Counted from the first letter of the stretch, positions 18,201 through 26,917 are shown. The stretch is DNA of 64,000 nucleotides from Pseudomonas sp. HAR-UPW-AIA-41 (GCF_002304225.1 NZ_NSLB01000003.1:186001-250000); one strand, 5' to 3'. Numbers and translations are program-made. Notes: generated by a model from the sequence alone, not told the origin.

Positions 18201-19900
18201 TGCGCCGTCTGGATACCGAAACCCAGGCGCAGATTCTCAGCCGCTACCAGGCCGAAGCCGAGCGTGCAGGCTACGAAGATTTCGACCCGCTGGAAATGGA
18301 CCGTCACTCGCACCTGCAGCAACTGTCGCGGGCGCTGTTCGAGTCGGCGTCCGACTTGCTCGATCTGAAGGAAACCCTGGCGGCCAAGAACCGTGACGCG
18401 GAAACCCTGCTGCTGCAGCAGGCCCGGGTCAACACCGAGCTGCAGGAAGGACTGATGCGCACCCGCATGGTGCCGTTCGACCGTCTGGTACCGCGTCTGC
18501 GCCGGATCGTCCGTCAGGTGGCGGGTGAGCTGAACAAGCAGGTCGAGTTCATCGTCGGTAACGCCGAGGGTGAAATGGACCGTACCGTGCTGGAACGTAT
18601 CGTTGCGCCGCTGGAACACATGCTGCGCAACGCCGTGGACCACGGTGTCGAGCGTCCCGAACAGCGTCTGGCCGCCGGCAAGAGTGAGGTGGGCACCATA
18701 CGCCTCAACCTCGGCCGCGAGGGGGGCGATATCGTCCTGACCCTGGCCGACGACGGCGGCGGCATCAAGCTGGAGGCTGTGCGCAAGAAGGCCATCGAAC
18801 GCGGCCTGATGGATGCCGACAGCAGCCTGTCGGATCATGAGGTGCTGCAGTTCATCCTCGAGGCCGGTTTCTCCACAGCCGAGAAGGTTACGCAGATCTC
18901 CGGTCGCGGCGTCGGCATGGACGTGGTGCACTCCGAGGTCAAACAGCTCGGCGGCAGCATGAGCATCGATTCGACTGCCGGACAGGGCACTACCTTCACC
19001 ATCCGCCTGCCCTTTACCGTGTCGGTCAACCGCGCGCTGATGGTGTACTCGGGTGAAGACCTCTACGCCATCCCGCTGAACACCATCGAAGGTATCGTGC
19101 GCGTTTCGCCGTACGAGCTGGAGGAGCTGTACAAGCGTGAGGACGGGCAGGTCGATGCGCCGCGTTTCGAGTATGCGGGGCAGGCCTACGAACTGAAATA
19201 CCTCGGCGAGCTGCTGGATAACGGCCAGCAGCCCAAGCTGGTCGGCCAGAGCCTGCCACTGCCGGTGATTCTGGTGCGCTCGGCTGAACATGCCGTGGCG
19301 GTGCAGGTGGACAGCCTGGCGGGCTCACGTGAAATCGTGGTGAAGAGCCTCGGTGCGCAGTTCGCTGCTGTGCATGGCATCTCCGGTGCCACCATCCTCG
19401 GTGACGGCCGCGTGGTGGTGATTCTCGACCTGCTGGCCACCATCCGGGTTCTTCACGCTCATGCAATTGCCCAGATGCCGCGTGCGCTTCGTGTTGGTCC
19501 GACCGAGGCGGAGGTCGAGCGCGACCGGCCGACCCTGGTCATGGTGGTGGACGACTCGGTGACCGTGCGCAAGGTTACCTCGCGTCTTCTGGAGCGCAAC
19601 GGCATGAACGTGGTGACGGCCAAGGACGGGGTGGATGCCATCGCTCAGCTGCAGGAGCACAAGCCGGACATCATGCTGCTCGACATCGAAATGCCGCGTA
19701 TGGACGGCTTTGAGGTGGCAACCCTTGTTCGTCACGATGAGCGCCTGAAGGATCTGCCGATCATCATGATTACCTCGCGTACCGGTGACAAACACCGTGA
19801 GCGTGCCCTGGCTATCGGCGTCAACGAGTACCTCGGCAAGCCGTATCAGGAGTCGCTGTTGCTCGAAACCATCCAGAATCTGGTTAAAGCCCATGACTGA
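12293..19900 (+). CDS. chpA: Hybrid chemosensory histidine kinase ChpA with multiple phosphotransfer domains
   Basis: A 2535-residue CheA-type hybrid kinase, somewhat longer than PAO1 ChpA (2472). H-x(3)-G-like phosphotransfer motifs have histidines near residues 55, 847, 1024, 1358, 1638 and 1787; a further module has threonine in the acceptor place (T1166, LTTLGRGAEMAE), and the second N-terminal module near 480 is degenerate. Long acidic Glu/Ala/Val/Pro linkers separate them. The dimerisation domain, ATPase domain (HMLRNAVDHG near 2110, GRGVGMDVV near 2210), CheW domain (about 2246-2386) and C-terminal receiver (acceptor Asp near 2464, [11 protein letters not shown]) follow. In P. aeruginosa the receiver and Hpt domains exchange phosphate to drive PilG and PilH. 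The gene overlaps pilK by 4 bases and chpB by 8. Confidence 0.95.
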   Translation: MSSGVGMGDRHDYVALEWVKGEIAETLKQARQALEAFVENPQDSTRLRFCQTYVHQVLGTLQMVEFYGAALLAEEMEHLTQALVEGRASNQREALEVLMQAILQLPIYLDRIQTARRDLPLVLLPLLNDLRAARGDSLLSETSLFSPDMSSRQEALTLDALAQLRTAELPVLLRKLRQMLQMALVGVIRNQDLATNLGYMARVFARLESLCREAPLGPLWQIASGIVEGLANGSVQNGTSVRTLLRQVDHELKRLVEQGAEGFNQRAPDELSKNLLFYVAKAESESPRIRALKEQYRLDEALPASSVVDEERARMAGPDRDAMRSVVTALCEELVRVKDSLDLFVRSDRSGVAELEGMLAPLKQIADTLAVLGFGQPRKVILDQLDVLHGLAQGQREPNDAVLMDVAGALLYVEATLAGMVGPADDGSNDEQHLPTTDVAQIHQLVIKEARTGLEQAKDAIIEFIASQWNHEHLARVPELLTQVRGGLAMIPLARAAALLDACNRYIQEQLLVRKAVPNWQSLDTLADAITSVEYYLERLAEDNASQGDLILDVAEESLETLGYSLKPQRSILDEPEPEEAPAPLVDPLDELEMIGSEDVASEPDAAADAEEEIDFTLPLAESEEMAAPTETQPWLDEAPLQSEASGSEPLTFELLDELPALELTEDVAAEGESQPAIEVAEDLSLGDLSLDSLELEASGVTEPTDAWAPVEGELPADELLSLDSLEQAVDAAPLSWSESEIAELELPEVELPEPIAVAEPAAPQEKPLSMADVMAAPVQAINPPARDVPPSLLPPPADEEPIDDELQEVFIEEAAEVLETINEYLPQWRANTDDKEALTEVRRAFHTLKGSGRMVRALVIGELAWSIENMLNRVLDRSIQPGDAVQQVVADVVALMPALVDEYAAKQQRQRDDVDHLAATAHALAKGEAVPAFAAAQSDDAGLETAEEAAEEAVAVLSGQSPLEAAEPDIEVAAAAEELLDPQLLEIFSGEAEFHLDNLDAFLAQCDRELPQPVTDELQRSLHTLKGSAHMAGILPIAEIATPLEKLVKEFKANLLQVDLAEAELLRDAGKLLRKGLNELSSQGLAPIEGTAELLARIQQLHHERLDAAEQSRQVAAGVVRDPQLISIFLAEGMDILLDAEDLLRQWRAHPAERQELGALLEELTTLGRGAEMAELPQIEALSGLLLDIYGKVEDGRLAVSETFFSEAEQAHEALISMMDQVAAGLEVTAQPEREAALRALLASALSDEQLALLSPEQNLLIEELVDVAAPELPEPVAELVQPEPEIEPVVDVSEPQVAEPQAAPVISEMGALDQEMVEIFLEEAFDILDSAAQALDRWLQQPDNASPLAALQRDLHTLKGGARMAEIRPIGDLAHELESLYEGLVDRRYQFSPALAGLLQQSHDCLAQQLDQLQAGRGLRDPQELIGTILAFRKSGGASPLPDAQAEQATPAPEVREEAVEPVLADVEVATEPETEIELGAADDQPLLAEAEEWPVLELVEEPQAPESDAVAEVAELQAADEDSSLLVEAEEWPVLEAEHEPVAEAALPLVELEETLPADEEPLSVAEVVAEPVVEVAPVSHTQTPVVLDERDQELVEIFLEEGFDILESAGAALQRWMENVDNTLEVESLQRDLHTLKGGARMAEIREIGDLAHELEFLYEGLCGGRLRASPELFTLLQACQDRLAEMLEAVRDQQAIPDGQALIDTIKRFRANPDEQLSVPTSVHLEPLAPVAAVDDEADADILDIFLEEADDLLEALEQASNQLQDNPADEAPVAELLRVLHTLKGGARLAGQKQLGDLAHDLEQHLTEAQRQGQPWPESLHADVQSGLEGLQAGVEQLRERVNQSLQAPAPRADVSVGAPAVDYLPANPKLDSPIIAAASSAQMLPSAAKVLPFVQRAQEAALEAASRRAPQEMVKVPAELLEGLVNLAGETSIFRGRVEQQVSDVGYTLSEMEATIERVRDQLRRLDTETQAQILSRYQAEAERAGYEDFDPLEMDRHSHLQQLSRALFESASDLLDLKETLAAKNRDAETLLLQQARVNTELQEGLMRTRMVPFDRLVPRLRRIVRQVAGELNKQVEFIVGNAEGEMDRTVLERIVAPLEHMLRNAVDHGVERPEQRLAAGKSEVGTIRLNLGREGGDIVLTLADDGGGIKLEAVRKKAIERGLMDADSSLSDHEVLQFILEAGFSTAEKVTQISGRGVGMDVVHSEVKQLGGSMSIDSTAGQGTTFTIRLPFTVSVNRALMVYSGEDLYAIPLNTIEGIVRVSPYELEELYKREDGQVDAPRFEYAGQAYELKYLGELLDNGQQPKLVGQSLPLPVILVRSAEHAVAVQVDSLAGSREIVVKSLGAQFAAVHGISGATILGDGRVVVILDLLATIRVLHAHAIAQMPRALRVGPTEAEVERDRPTLVMVVDDSVTVRKVTSRLLERNGMNVVTAKDGVDAIAQLQEHKPDIMLLDIEMPRMDGFEVATLVRHDERLKDLPIIMITSRTGDKHRERALAIGVNEYLGKPYQESLLLETIQNLVKAHD

Positions 19901-20912
19901 TAAAACCGCTGCGCGCATTGCCGTCATTGCCGATACCTCGCTGCAGCGCCATGTGTTGCAGCAGGCCTTGGCCGGGAACGGCTATCAGGTGGTGCTCAAC
20001 TCCGACCCGGCGCGACTGGATCAGGAAGCCCTGAGCGGCTGTGAGACCGACCTGTGGCTGGTGGATCTGGCTCAGTCCGAAGAGTCGCCGCTGGTCGACA
20101 GCCTGCTGGAGCATGCCAGCGCCCCGGTGCTGTTCGGTGAGGGGCACGCCCCGGAGCGTCATTCGGAAAACTATCCGCGCTGGGAGCGCCGGTTGTTCGG
20201 CAAGCTCAAGCGTCTGGTCGGTGACCCCGCCCAGGCAGTGGGGCCGAGCCTGGAGGCGCTGCTCAACGAAGCACAACGCACCACCCGTCTGGGACTGCCG
20301 CAGGAACTGGCGGCCACGCCGCTGGTGGCTGGCGAGCCGGCCAAGCAGGTGTGGCTGCTGGCGGCCTCACTGGGTGGCCCGGCGGCGGTCAAGGCTTTCC
20401 TCGATGTCTTGCCGGGTGGTCTGCCGGTCGGGTTTGTCTATGCCCAGCACATCGATGCCAGCTTCGAGGCCAGTCTGCCGCAGGCGGTGGGCCGGCATAG
20501 CCAGTGGCATGTGAACCCGGTGCGTGATGGCGACAGCGTGCGCAATGGTGAAGTCATCGTGGTGCCAATCAGCCATGAGCTGCGTTTCAGCGAGGCAGGG
20601 CAGATGCAGGTTGCAGACTGTGCCTGGCCCGAGCCCTACAGCCCGTCGATCGACCAGATGATGCTCAATCTGGCGCAGCAGTACGGCGCCCAGTGCGGGG
20701 TCATTGCCTTCAGTGGCATGGGGTCCGATGGCAGCGCGGCGGCGGCCTATGTTCGGCGTCAGGGCGGGCTGATCTGGACGCAGAAAGCCGATTCCTGTGC
20801 CTGCCCGAGCATGCCCGACAGTCTGCGCGAGGGTGGCTACAGCGAGTTCAGCGGTGACCCGCGCGAGCTGGCCGAGGCCCTGGTCAACCACCTGGCGGCC
20901 CAGGTCAATTGA
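19893..20912 (+). CDS. chpB: CheB-type methylesterase ChpB
   Basis: A 339-residue protein with an N-terminal degenerate receiver-like domain (RIAVIADTSLQRHVL; DLWLVDLA in the acceptor region) and a C-terminal CheB methylesterase domain: LAASLGGPAAVKAFL holds the catalytic serine, AQHIDASFE the histidine and FSGMGSDGS the aspartate. The degenerate receiver agrees with ChpB. The ATG at 19893 overlaps the last eight bases of chpA. It would remove methyl groups placed on PilJ by PilK. Confidence 0.92.
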   Translation: MTDKTAARIAVIADTSLQRHVLQQALAGNGYQVVLNSDPARLDQEALSGCETDLWLVDLAQSEESPLVDSLLEHASAPVLFGEGHAPERHSENYPRWERRLFGKLKRLVGDPAQAVGPSLEALLNEAQRTTRLGLPQELAATPLVAGEPAKQVWLLAASLGGPAAVKAFLDVLPGGLPVGFVYAQHIDASFEASLPQAVGRHSQWHVNPVRDGDSVRNGEVIVVPISHELRFSEAGQMQVADCAWPEPYSPSIDQMMLNLAQQYGAQCGVIAFSGMGSDGSAAAAYVRRQGGLIWTQKADSCACPSMPDSLREGGYSEFSGDPRELAEALVNHLAAQVN

Positions 20913-20967
20913 GCTATTTGCCGGTGGGCCTCTTGTGCCCGCCGTTTGCCGTATCCTGGAGTGATCG

Positions 20968-21456
20968 ATGAGCCAAGTTTCCGTTCAGCAGAGCAATCAG
21001 CCGAGCGTCCAGCAGAGCAGTCATCTGACCGGCCTGCTGGTGCCGCTGGCCGACCGTACCCTGCTGCTGCCCAACGTGGCGGTGGCCGAGCTGATTCCCT
21101 ATCGTGCGCCACAGGCCAGCGAGGGCATGCCCAACTGGTTCTTGGGTCAGGTGGCCTGGCGTGACCTGCGCCTGCCACTGCTGTCGTTCGAAGCAGCTTC
21201 CGACGGTGAGGCCAAGGTGGCGAGTGGCGCTCGCGTCGCGGTGCTCAATGCGCTGGGTGCGCGTGAACATGTCAAATTCATCGCCCTGCTGGTGCAGGGC
21301 ATTCCGCACTCGGTCAAGGTCGACGCCAATCTGGCTCCGGCCAGCGCACCTCTGGCGCCGCTGGAGCTGGGAGCGGCACTGGTCAATGAGCAGATCGTGA
21401 AGATCCCCGATCTGGTGGCGCTGGAGCAGAAACTGGCGGATGCCGGCCTGATCTGA
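20968..21456 (+). CDS. chpC: CheW-like adaptor ChpC
   Basis: A 162-residue CheW-domain protein with a glutamine-rich first 18 residues. GLLVPLADRTLLLPNVAVAEL starts the domain. In P. aeruginosa ChpC is a second adaptor that may couple other inputs to ChpA. It is the last gene of the cluster here: chpD and chpE, which follow in PAO1, are absent and a terminator comes next. Confidence 0.9.
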   Translation: MSQVSVQQSNQPSVQQSSHLTGLLVPLADRTLLLPNVAVAELIPYRAPQASEGMPNWFLGQVAWRDLRLPLLSFEAASDGEAKVASGARVAVLNALGAREHVKFIALLVQGIPHSVKVDANLAPASAPLAPLELGAALVNEQIVKIPDLVALEQKLADAGLI

Positions 21457-21473
21457 TTTCCCCGAGCTAAAAC

Positions 21474-21528
21474 AAAGCCCCGGTCGCCCGGGCAACCCTT
21501 GCGGGTTGGCGGGCGCCGGGGCTTTTTG
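21474..21528. terminator. Intrinsic terminator after chpC
   Basis: Outer arms AAAGCCCCGG / CCGGGGCTTT enclose an internal GC-rich stem and are followed by a T run on the plus strand. It separates chpC from the convergent alanine symporter gene and can act in both directions. Confidence 0.8.
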
Positions 21529-21538
21529 CTGGCTGCTA

Positions 21539-23023
21539 TCAGGACTTGGGTGTTTCGCCCAGTTCCTGCAGTTCAGCCTTGAGGTTTTCCTCAGAGCGGT
21601 TTCCGCTCCAGTAATCGGCATTCTTGATGCCGAGCTTTTCCGGGTGGAAGACCGGGTCCTTGCCTTCCTTTTGCTGCGCCTCGTAGTCCTTCAAGCAGAC
21701 GTAGGCGACCTTGTGCATCAGGATGATGGCAATGATGTTCAGCCAGGCCATCAGGCCCACACCCAGATCGCCCAGCCCCCAGGCCAGATCGGCAGTCTTC
21801 ACCGTGCCATACACAGTGGCCGCGATAATCGCGAACTTCAGCACCAGGGTCAGCCAGGGACGCTTAACCGTCCGGTTGATGTAGGCGATGTTGGTCTCGG
21901 CGATGTAGTAGTAGGCGACGATGGTGGTGAAGGCGAAGAAGAACAGGGCTATCGCAACGAAGTACGAGCCAAAGCCCGGCATGATGTTCTCCATCGCCGT
22001 CTGTACGTAGCCCGGGCCTGCCGCGACGCCGGCGATGCCGGTGAACAGGGCGCTGCCATCCGGTGCCTGAACGTTGTACTGGCCGGTGATCAGCAGCATG
22101 AAGGCGGTGGCTGAGCAGACAAACAGGGTGTCGACGTACACCGAGAAAGCCTGCACCAGGCCCTGCTTGGCCGGGTGGCTTACCGCGGCTGCCGAGGATG
22201 CATGCGGCCCGGTACCTTGGCCTGCTTCGTTGGAGTAAACGCCACGCTTGACGCCCCACATGATGGCCAGGCCCATGATGGCGCCGAAGCCGGCATCCAG
22301 GCCGAAGGCACTCTTGAGGATCAGGCTGATAACGCCCGGCAATTCACTGATGTTCAGGGCAACGATGACGCAGGCCACGATGATGTAGCCCAGCGCCATG
22401 AATGGAACCACCACCTCGGCAAAGGTGGCGATGCGTTTGACGCCACCGAAGATGATCAGGCCCAGCATGATGGCGAGCACGCCGGCTGTGGTGTTGGGGT
22501 GGATACCCAGGGCGTTCTGCACGCCGGCGGCGATGGAGTTGGCCTGCACGCCCGGCAGCAGCACGCCGCAGGCAAAGATGGTAACCACAGCGAAGATCAG
22601 CGCGTACCACTTCATGCCCAGGCCGCGCTCGATGTAGAACGCCGGACCACCGCGGTACTGGCCGTCAAGTTTCTCCTTATAGACCTGGCCCAGGGTGGAC
22701 TCGACGAAAGCCGAGCTGGCGCCGAGGAAGGCCACCATCCACATCCAGAACACCGCACCCGGGCCGCCAAAGGTGATGGCGGTGGCCACGCCAGCGATAT
22801 TACCGGTACCGACCCGGCCGGCCAGGGTCATGGTCAGGGCCTGGAACGAGGTGATGCCGTGCTCATCGGAGCGGCCAATGAACATCAGGCGGATCATTTC
22901 CTTGAAGTGGCGAACCTGAAGAAAACGCCCGCGCAGGGAGAAGTACAGACCCACGCCCAGGCACAGATAAATCAGTGCCGGGCTCCAGACCAGTCCATTG
23001 AGTGTGTTGACCAGATCAAGCAT
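21539..23023 (-). CDS. Alanine/glycine:cation symporter family protein
   Basis: A 494-residue AGCS-family carrier that would import alanine or glycine with sodium. About ten hydrophobic helices are visible, with family motifs GRVGTGNIAGVATAITFGGPG (about 67-87), VKRGVYSNEAGQGTGPHA and AYYYIAETN. The start MLDLVNTLNG at 23023 has GGAG upstream; a longer in-frame start exists but lacks similarity. The 284 bases between this gene and rsmE are non-coding and should hold its promoter; I could not pick one with confidence. Confidence 0.9.
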   Translation of the reverse strand: MLDLVNTLNGLVWSPALIYLCLGVGLYFSLRGRFLQVRHFKEMIRLMFIGRSDEHGITSFQALTMTLAGRVGTGNIAGVATAITFGGPGAVFWMWMVAFLGASSAFVESTLGQVYKEKLDGQYRGGPAFYIERGLGMKWYALIFAVVTIFACGVLLPGVQANSIAAGVQNALGIHPNTTAGVLAIMLGLIIFGGVKRIATFAEVVVPFMALGYIIVACVIVALNISELPGVISLILKSAFGLDAGFGAIMGLAIMWGVKRGVYSNEAGQGTGPHASSAAAVSHPAKQGLVQAFSVYVDTLFVCSATAFMLLITGQYNVQAPDGSALFTGIAGVAAGPGYVQTAMENIMPGFGSYFVAIALFFFAFTTIVAYYYIAETNIAYINRTVKRPWLTLVLKFAIIAATVYGTVKTADLAWGLGDLGVGLMAWLNIIAIILMHKVAYVCLKDYEAQQKEGKDPVFHPEKLGIKNADYWSGNRSEENLKAELQELGETPKS

Positions 23024-23307
23024 GCAGAGTGCTCCTGTACCACCTGTTGGCACGGCCTCTTGTGGAGGGGCGGGCCATGGCGGCTTTCGTATTGGGTAGG
23101 ACCGGGCGCGGTAGGCGGCCCGGTGATATGCCATTTGCCGCCGGATGGGTTGGGCAAGGACGCGAATTTATTGCAAAACGCAGGCCGTCACAGCAGGCAT
23201 GGCGTGACTTCAACTCTTAGTGTCGATATTCCGCATCTTCTGCGGCACAGGCGACTAAAAGGGCTGGGTGCAGGCACCGCGGGGCGGTCGCGGTGGACCA
23301 TGCCTGC

Positions 23308-24026
23308 TCAGAAATCGCCCCACAGCTGCTGGGCCACGGCCAGCGCGACCACCGGGGCGGTTTCCGTGCGTAACACCCGCGGCCCAGGCGGGCGGGATGA
23401 AAGCCGGAGTCAGTAGCCCGCAGCACTTCCGCTTCGCTCAGGCCGCCTTCGGGCCCGATGAGAAAGGCCAGCGTGCCGGGTTTGGCATGGCTCTGCAGGG
23501 GCTCGGCCACCGGGTGCAGAACCAGCTTGAGCTCGGCCTCGACCTGTGTGAGCCAGTCGGCCAGAAGTAGCGGCGGGTTAATCTGCGGCAGCACCGAGCG
23601 GCCACACTGTTCGCAGGCGCTGATGGCCACCTGACGCCAGTGGCTCATGCGCTTGTCGGCGCGCTCGTCTTTCAGGCGTACCTCGCAGCGCTCGCTGACA
23701 ATGGGCGTGATTTCGGCGGCGCCCAGTTCGGTGGCCTTCTGAATGGCCCAATCCATGCGTTCGCCCCGCGACAGGCCCTGACCGAGGTGTACGCGCAGCG
23801 GCGACTCGCTGAGGCCGTTGAACTGCTCGGTGAGCTCCACGCGGACGCTTTTCTTGCCCACTTCGATCAGCTCGCCACGGTATTCCTGGCCGCTGCCGTC
23901 GAACAGCTGCACGGCGTCGCCCACGGCATGTCGCAGTACCCGGCCGATGTAGTGCGCCTGTGCTTCCGGCAGCTCATGCTGGCCAAGGGAAAGCGGGGCG
24001 TCGATAAAAAAGCGGGATAGGCGCAT
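23308..24026 (-). CDS. rsmE: 16S rRNA m3U1498 methyltransferase RsmE, frameshifted near the C-terminus
   Basis: Methylates N3 of U1498 in 16S rRNA. The N-terminal PUA-like domain (MRLSRFFIDAPL) and the SPOUT knot FLIGPEGGLSEAEV are intact. After GFHPARLG the frame breaks and would run to 23217 with an unrelated tail. The expected end (PRVLRTETAPVVALAVAQQL, then WGDF and stop at 23308-23310) is present in the next frame. Adding one G to the GG at 23381-23382 restores a 239-residue protein, the normal length. The knot that binds SAM lies in the affected part, so a real frameshift would probably inactivate it. I favour a sequencing error. Confidence 0.87.
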
Positions 24027-24121
24027 GGGCAGAAACCTGGGACAGAGGCGCGGATTTTAGCGGCCGGGACCGGGCGGAGGTGGTGAGCGCTTTCCAAACG
24101 TCCACCCAAGACGCGCGCCTG

Positions 24122-25528
24122 TTAACCCGGATCGCGGTGATTGGGATACAGGTCGGCGGCGACGCTCACGCTTACCCTGTTGCGGGTGGCCAGGTCGATG
24201 CCTTCGGACGCCACCTCGGCCAGAAAGTCGATCTGCTGCGGAGTGATCACGTAAGGCGGCAGGAAGTACACCACGCTGCCCAGCGGGCGCAGCAGGGCGC
24301 CGCGTGTCAGGGCGTGTTGGTACACTGCCAGACCACGGCGCTCCTGCCAGGCATAGGGCGTTTTGCCTGGCTTGTCCTGCACCATCTCGATGGCCAGGGC
24401 CATGCCGGTCTGGCGCACTTCGGCGACATGCGGGTGGTCGGCCAGGTGCGCGGTGGCACTGGCCATGCGGGCGGCGAGCGCCTTGTTCTTCTCGATGACG
24501 TTGTCCTGCTCGAAGATATCCAGCGTGGCCAGAGCGGCGGCGCAGGCCAGCGGGTTGCCGGTGTAAGTGTGCGAATGGAGGAAGGCGCGCAGGGTGGCGT
24601 AGTCGTCGTAGAAGGCCTGATACACCTGGTCGGTGGTCAGCACGGCCGCCATCGGCAGGTAGCCGCCGGTCAGGGCTTTGGACAGCACCAGAAAGTCCGG
24701 GGTGATACCGGCCTGCTCGCAGGCAAACAGGGTTCCGGCACGGCCGAAGCCGACGGCGATCTCGTCGTGAATCAGGTGCACACCATAGCGGTCGCAGGCC
24801 TCGCGCAGCAGAGTCAGGTACACCGGGTGGTACATACGCATGCCACCGGCGCCCTGGATCAGCGGCTCGACTATCACTGCCGCGACTTCGTGGGCATGTT
24901 CGGCCAGGGTCTGTTCCATGGCGGCGAACATGTTCCGCGAATGTTCTTCCCAGCTCATCCCTTCGGGGCGCAGATAACAGTCCGGGCTGGGCACCTTGAT
25001 GGTATCCAGCAGCAGCGCCTTGTAGGTGTCGGTGAACAGCGCCACGTCGCCCACCGACATGGCCGCCACCGTCTCGCCGTGGTAGCTGTTGGTCAGGGTG
25101 ACGAAGCGCTTCTTGGCGGGCTGGTCGTTGTTGATCCAGTAGTGGTGGCTCATCTTCAGCGCCACTTCGATACCGGAGGAGCCGTTATCGGCGTAGAACA
25201 CCCGGTCCAGCCCCGGTGGGGTGATCTGCACCAGCCGCTCGGACAGCTCGATGACCGGTTGATGGGTGAAGCCGGCGAGCATCACGTGCTCCAGTTGGTC
25301 GAGCTGGTCGCGGATGCGCTGGTTGATACGTGGATTGCCATGGCCGAACACATTGACCCACCAGGAACTGACGGCATCCAGATAGCGCTTGCCTTCGAAG
25401 TCTTCCAGCCAGACACCGTCACCACGTTTGATCGGAATCAGCGGCAGGGTCTCGTGGTCTTTCATCTGCGTGCAGGGGTGCCAGAGCACGTTCAGGTCAC
25501 GCTGCATCCAGTCGACATTCAGGCCCAT
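24122..25528 (-). CDS. bioA: Adenosylmethionine-8-amino-7-oxononanoate aminotransferase BioA
   Basis: A PLP-dependent class III aminotransferase of biotin synthesis, converting KAPA to DAPA with SAM as amino donor. The 468-residue protein has WHPCTQMKDHE near the N-terminus, SSWWVNVFGH, the DEIAVGFGR acidic loop and the PLP lysine in VLSKALTGGYLP. The start MGLNVDWMQRDL follows GAGGAGAG. It stands apart from other bio genes, as is common in Pseudomonas. Confidence 0.93.
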   Translation of the reverse strand: MGLNVDWMQRDLNVLWHPCTQMKDHETLPLIPIKRGDGVWLEDFEGKRYLDAVSSWWVNVFGHGNPRINQRIRDQLDQLEHVMLAGFTHQPVIELSERLVQITPPGLDRVFYADNGSSGIEVALKMSHHYWINNDQPAKKRFVTLTNSYHGETVAAMSVGDVALFTDTYKALLLDTIKVPSPDCYLRPEGMSWEEHSRNMFAAMEQTLAEHAHEVAAVIVEPLIQGAGGMRMYHPVYLTLLREACDRYGVHLIHDEIAVGFGRAGTLFACEQAGITPDFLVLSKALTGGYLPMAAVLTTDQVYQAFYDDYATLRAFLHSHTYTGNPLACAAALATLDIFEQDNVIEKNKALAARMASATAHLADHPHVAEVRQTGMALAIEMVQDKPGKTPYAWQERRGLAVYQHALTRGALLRPLGSVVYFLPPYVITPQQIDFLAEVASEGIDLATRNRVSVSVAADLYPNHRDPG

Positions 25529-25758
25529 GGGCTCTCTCCTCATTGATCCGCCAAGCCTATCAGAGGGCGGCGGGGCAGCAGCAGTCACTCAGGCTTTTGC
25601 TGCTTCAGGACCCTTCTGTGCAGAGCCTGTGATGCCTGGCCCTGCCGGGGTGTTGGCCGAACGATCAGGTTACTCGATATTTCACAGCGAAGATTTGCGC
25701 TTTTCATTCGCATTATTGCCGCTAGGCTAGCAGCATCTCTTGATGGAGCATTCGGCTA

Positions 25759-26307
25759 ATGCAATGGCGTAATTCCCCGCGTACCTATGGTCTGACCAGC
25801 ATTCTTTTGCACTGGCTGGTGGCTGTTGCCGTGTTTGGCCTGTTCGGCCTGGGCCTGTGGATGGTCGGCCTGGACTACTACAGCAGCTGGTACCGCACGG
25901 CGCCCGACCTGCACAAGAGCATCGGCATCACCCTCTTCGCGCTGATGCTGCTGCGTGTGCTCTGGCGTTTTCTGAGTCCCTCCCCGCAGGCGTTGCCCAG
26001 CCATGATGCGCATACCCGCCTGGCCAGCAAGGCCGGTCATCTGCTGCTGTATGTCGGCCTGTTCGCCCTGATGCTCTCCGGCTATCTGATTTCTACCGCC
26101 GATGGCCGTGGCATCGCCGTGTTCGGCCTGTTCGAGGTGCCGGCGACCCTGACCAGCCTGCCCGATCAGGAAGACCTGGCCGGCGTCGTGCACGAATACC
26201 TGGCCTGGGGGCTGGTGATCTTCGCTGGTCTGCATGCCCTGGCCGCTCTCAAACACCATTTCATCGACCGTGATGCCACCCTGGTGCGCATGTTCGGTCG
26301 TACATAA
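25759..26307 (+). CDS. Cytochrome b561 family protein
   Basis: A 182-residue protein with four membrane helices and the conserved histidines of bacterial cytochrome b561 (LLHWLVA in helix 1, [33 protein letters not shown]). It would pass electrons at the inner membrane, possibly from quinol. It precedes a YceI-family gene by 34 bases, a pairing seen in many Proteobacteria where the two probably act together. Confidence 0.9.
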   Translation: MQWRNSPRTYGLTSILLHWLVAVAVFGLFGLGLWMVGLDYYSSWYRTAPDLHKSIGITLFALMLLRVLWRFLSPSPQALPSHDAHTRLASKAGHLLLYVGLFALMLSGYLISTADGRGIAVFGLFEVPATLTSLPDQEDLAGVVHEYLAWGLVIFAGLHALAALKHHFIDRDATLVRMFGRT

Positions 26308-26341
26308 CGCTGACCTCACCGTCCCACAAGGAGAAAACCCG

Positions 26342-26917
26342 ATGCTGAAGCAATCCTTCGCTGCCCTGACCCTGGGCGCTGCCCTGTTTGCCCAACAAGC
26401 CCTGGCGGCTGATTACGCCATCGACAAGCAGGGCCAGCATGCCTTCATCAACTTCAAGATCAGCCACCTCGGCTACAGCTGGCTGTACGGCACCTTCAAG
26501 GACTTCGACGGCAAGTTCAGCTTCGATGCCGCCAAGCCGGAAGCCAGCAGCGTCAGCGTTTCCATCAACACCGCCAGCGTCGACTCCAACCATGCTGAGC
26601 GTGACAAGCACCTGCGCAGCGGCGATTTCCTCAACGTCGACAAGCACCCGACTGCGACCTTTGTCTCCACTGCCGTCAAATCCACCGGCAAGGGCAGCGC
26701 CGACATCACCGGCAACCTGACCCTCAACGGTGTGACCAAGCCGGTGGTGATCGCCGCCAAGTTCATCGGCGAAGGCAAGGACCCGTGGGGCGGCTACCGT
26801 GCCGGCTTCGAAGGCAGCACCAAGCTCAAGCTGAAGGACTTTGACATCCAGAAGGACCTCGGCCCGGCTTCGCAGGAAGTCGAGCTGATCCTGTCCGTGG
26901 AAGGCGTTCGCCAGTAA
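26342..26917 (+). CDS. YceI family periplasmic protein
   Basis: A 191-residue protein with a clear signal peptide ([20 protein letters not shown], cleavage after ALA) followed by a YceI lipocalin-like beta barrel: [38 protein letters not shown] and [12 protein letters not shown]. The family binds polyisoprenoids such as long-chain ubiquinones. AAGGAG precedes the ATG. Likely cotranscribed with the cytochrome b561 gene; the substrate is not shown by sequence. Confidence 0.9.
   Translation: MLKQSFAALTLGAALFAQQALAADYAIDKQGQHAFINFKISHLGYSWLYGTFKDFDGKFSFDAAKPEASSVSVSINTASVDSNHAERDKHLRSGDFLNVDKHPTATFVSTAVKSTGKGSADITGNLTLNGVTKPVVIAAKFIGEGKDPWGGYRAGFEGSTKLKLKDFDIQKDLGPASQEVELILSVEGVRQ

Noticed and set aside
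19785..19892. Longer upstream start for chpB
   Set aside because: It would overlap chpA by over 100 bases out of frame; the ATG at 19893 overlaps by eight and begins the conserved protein.
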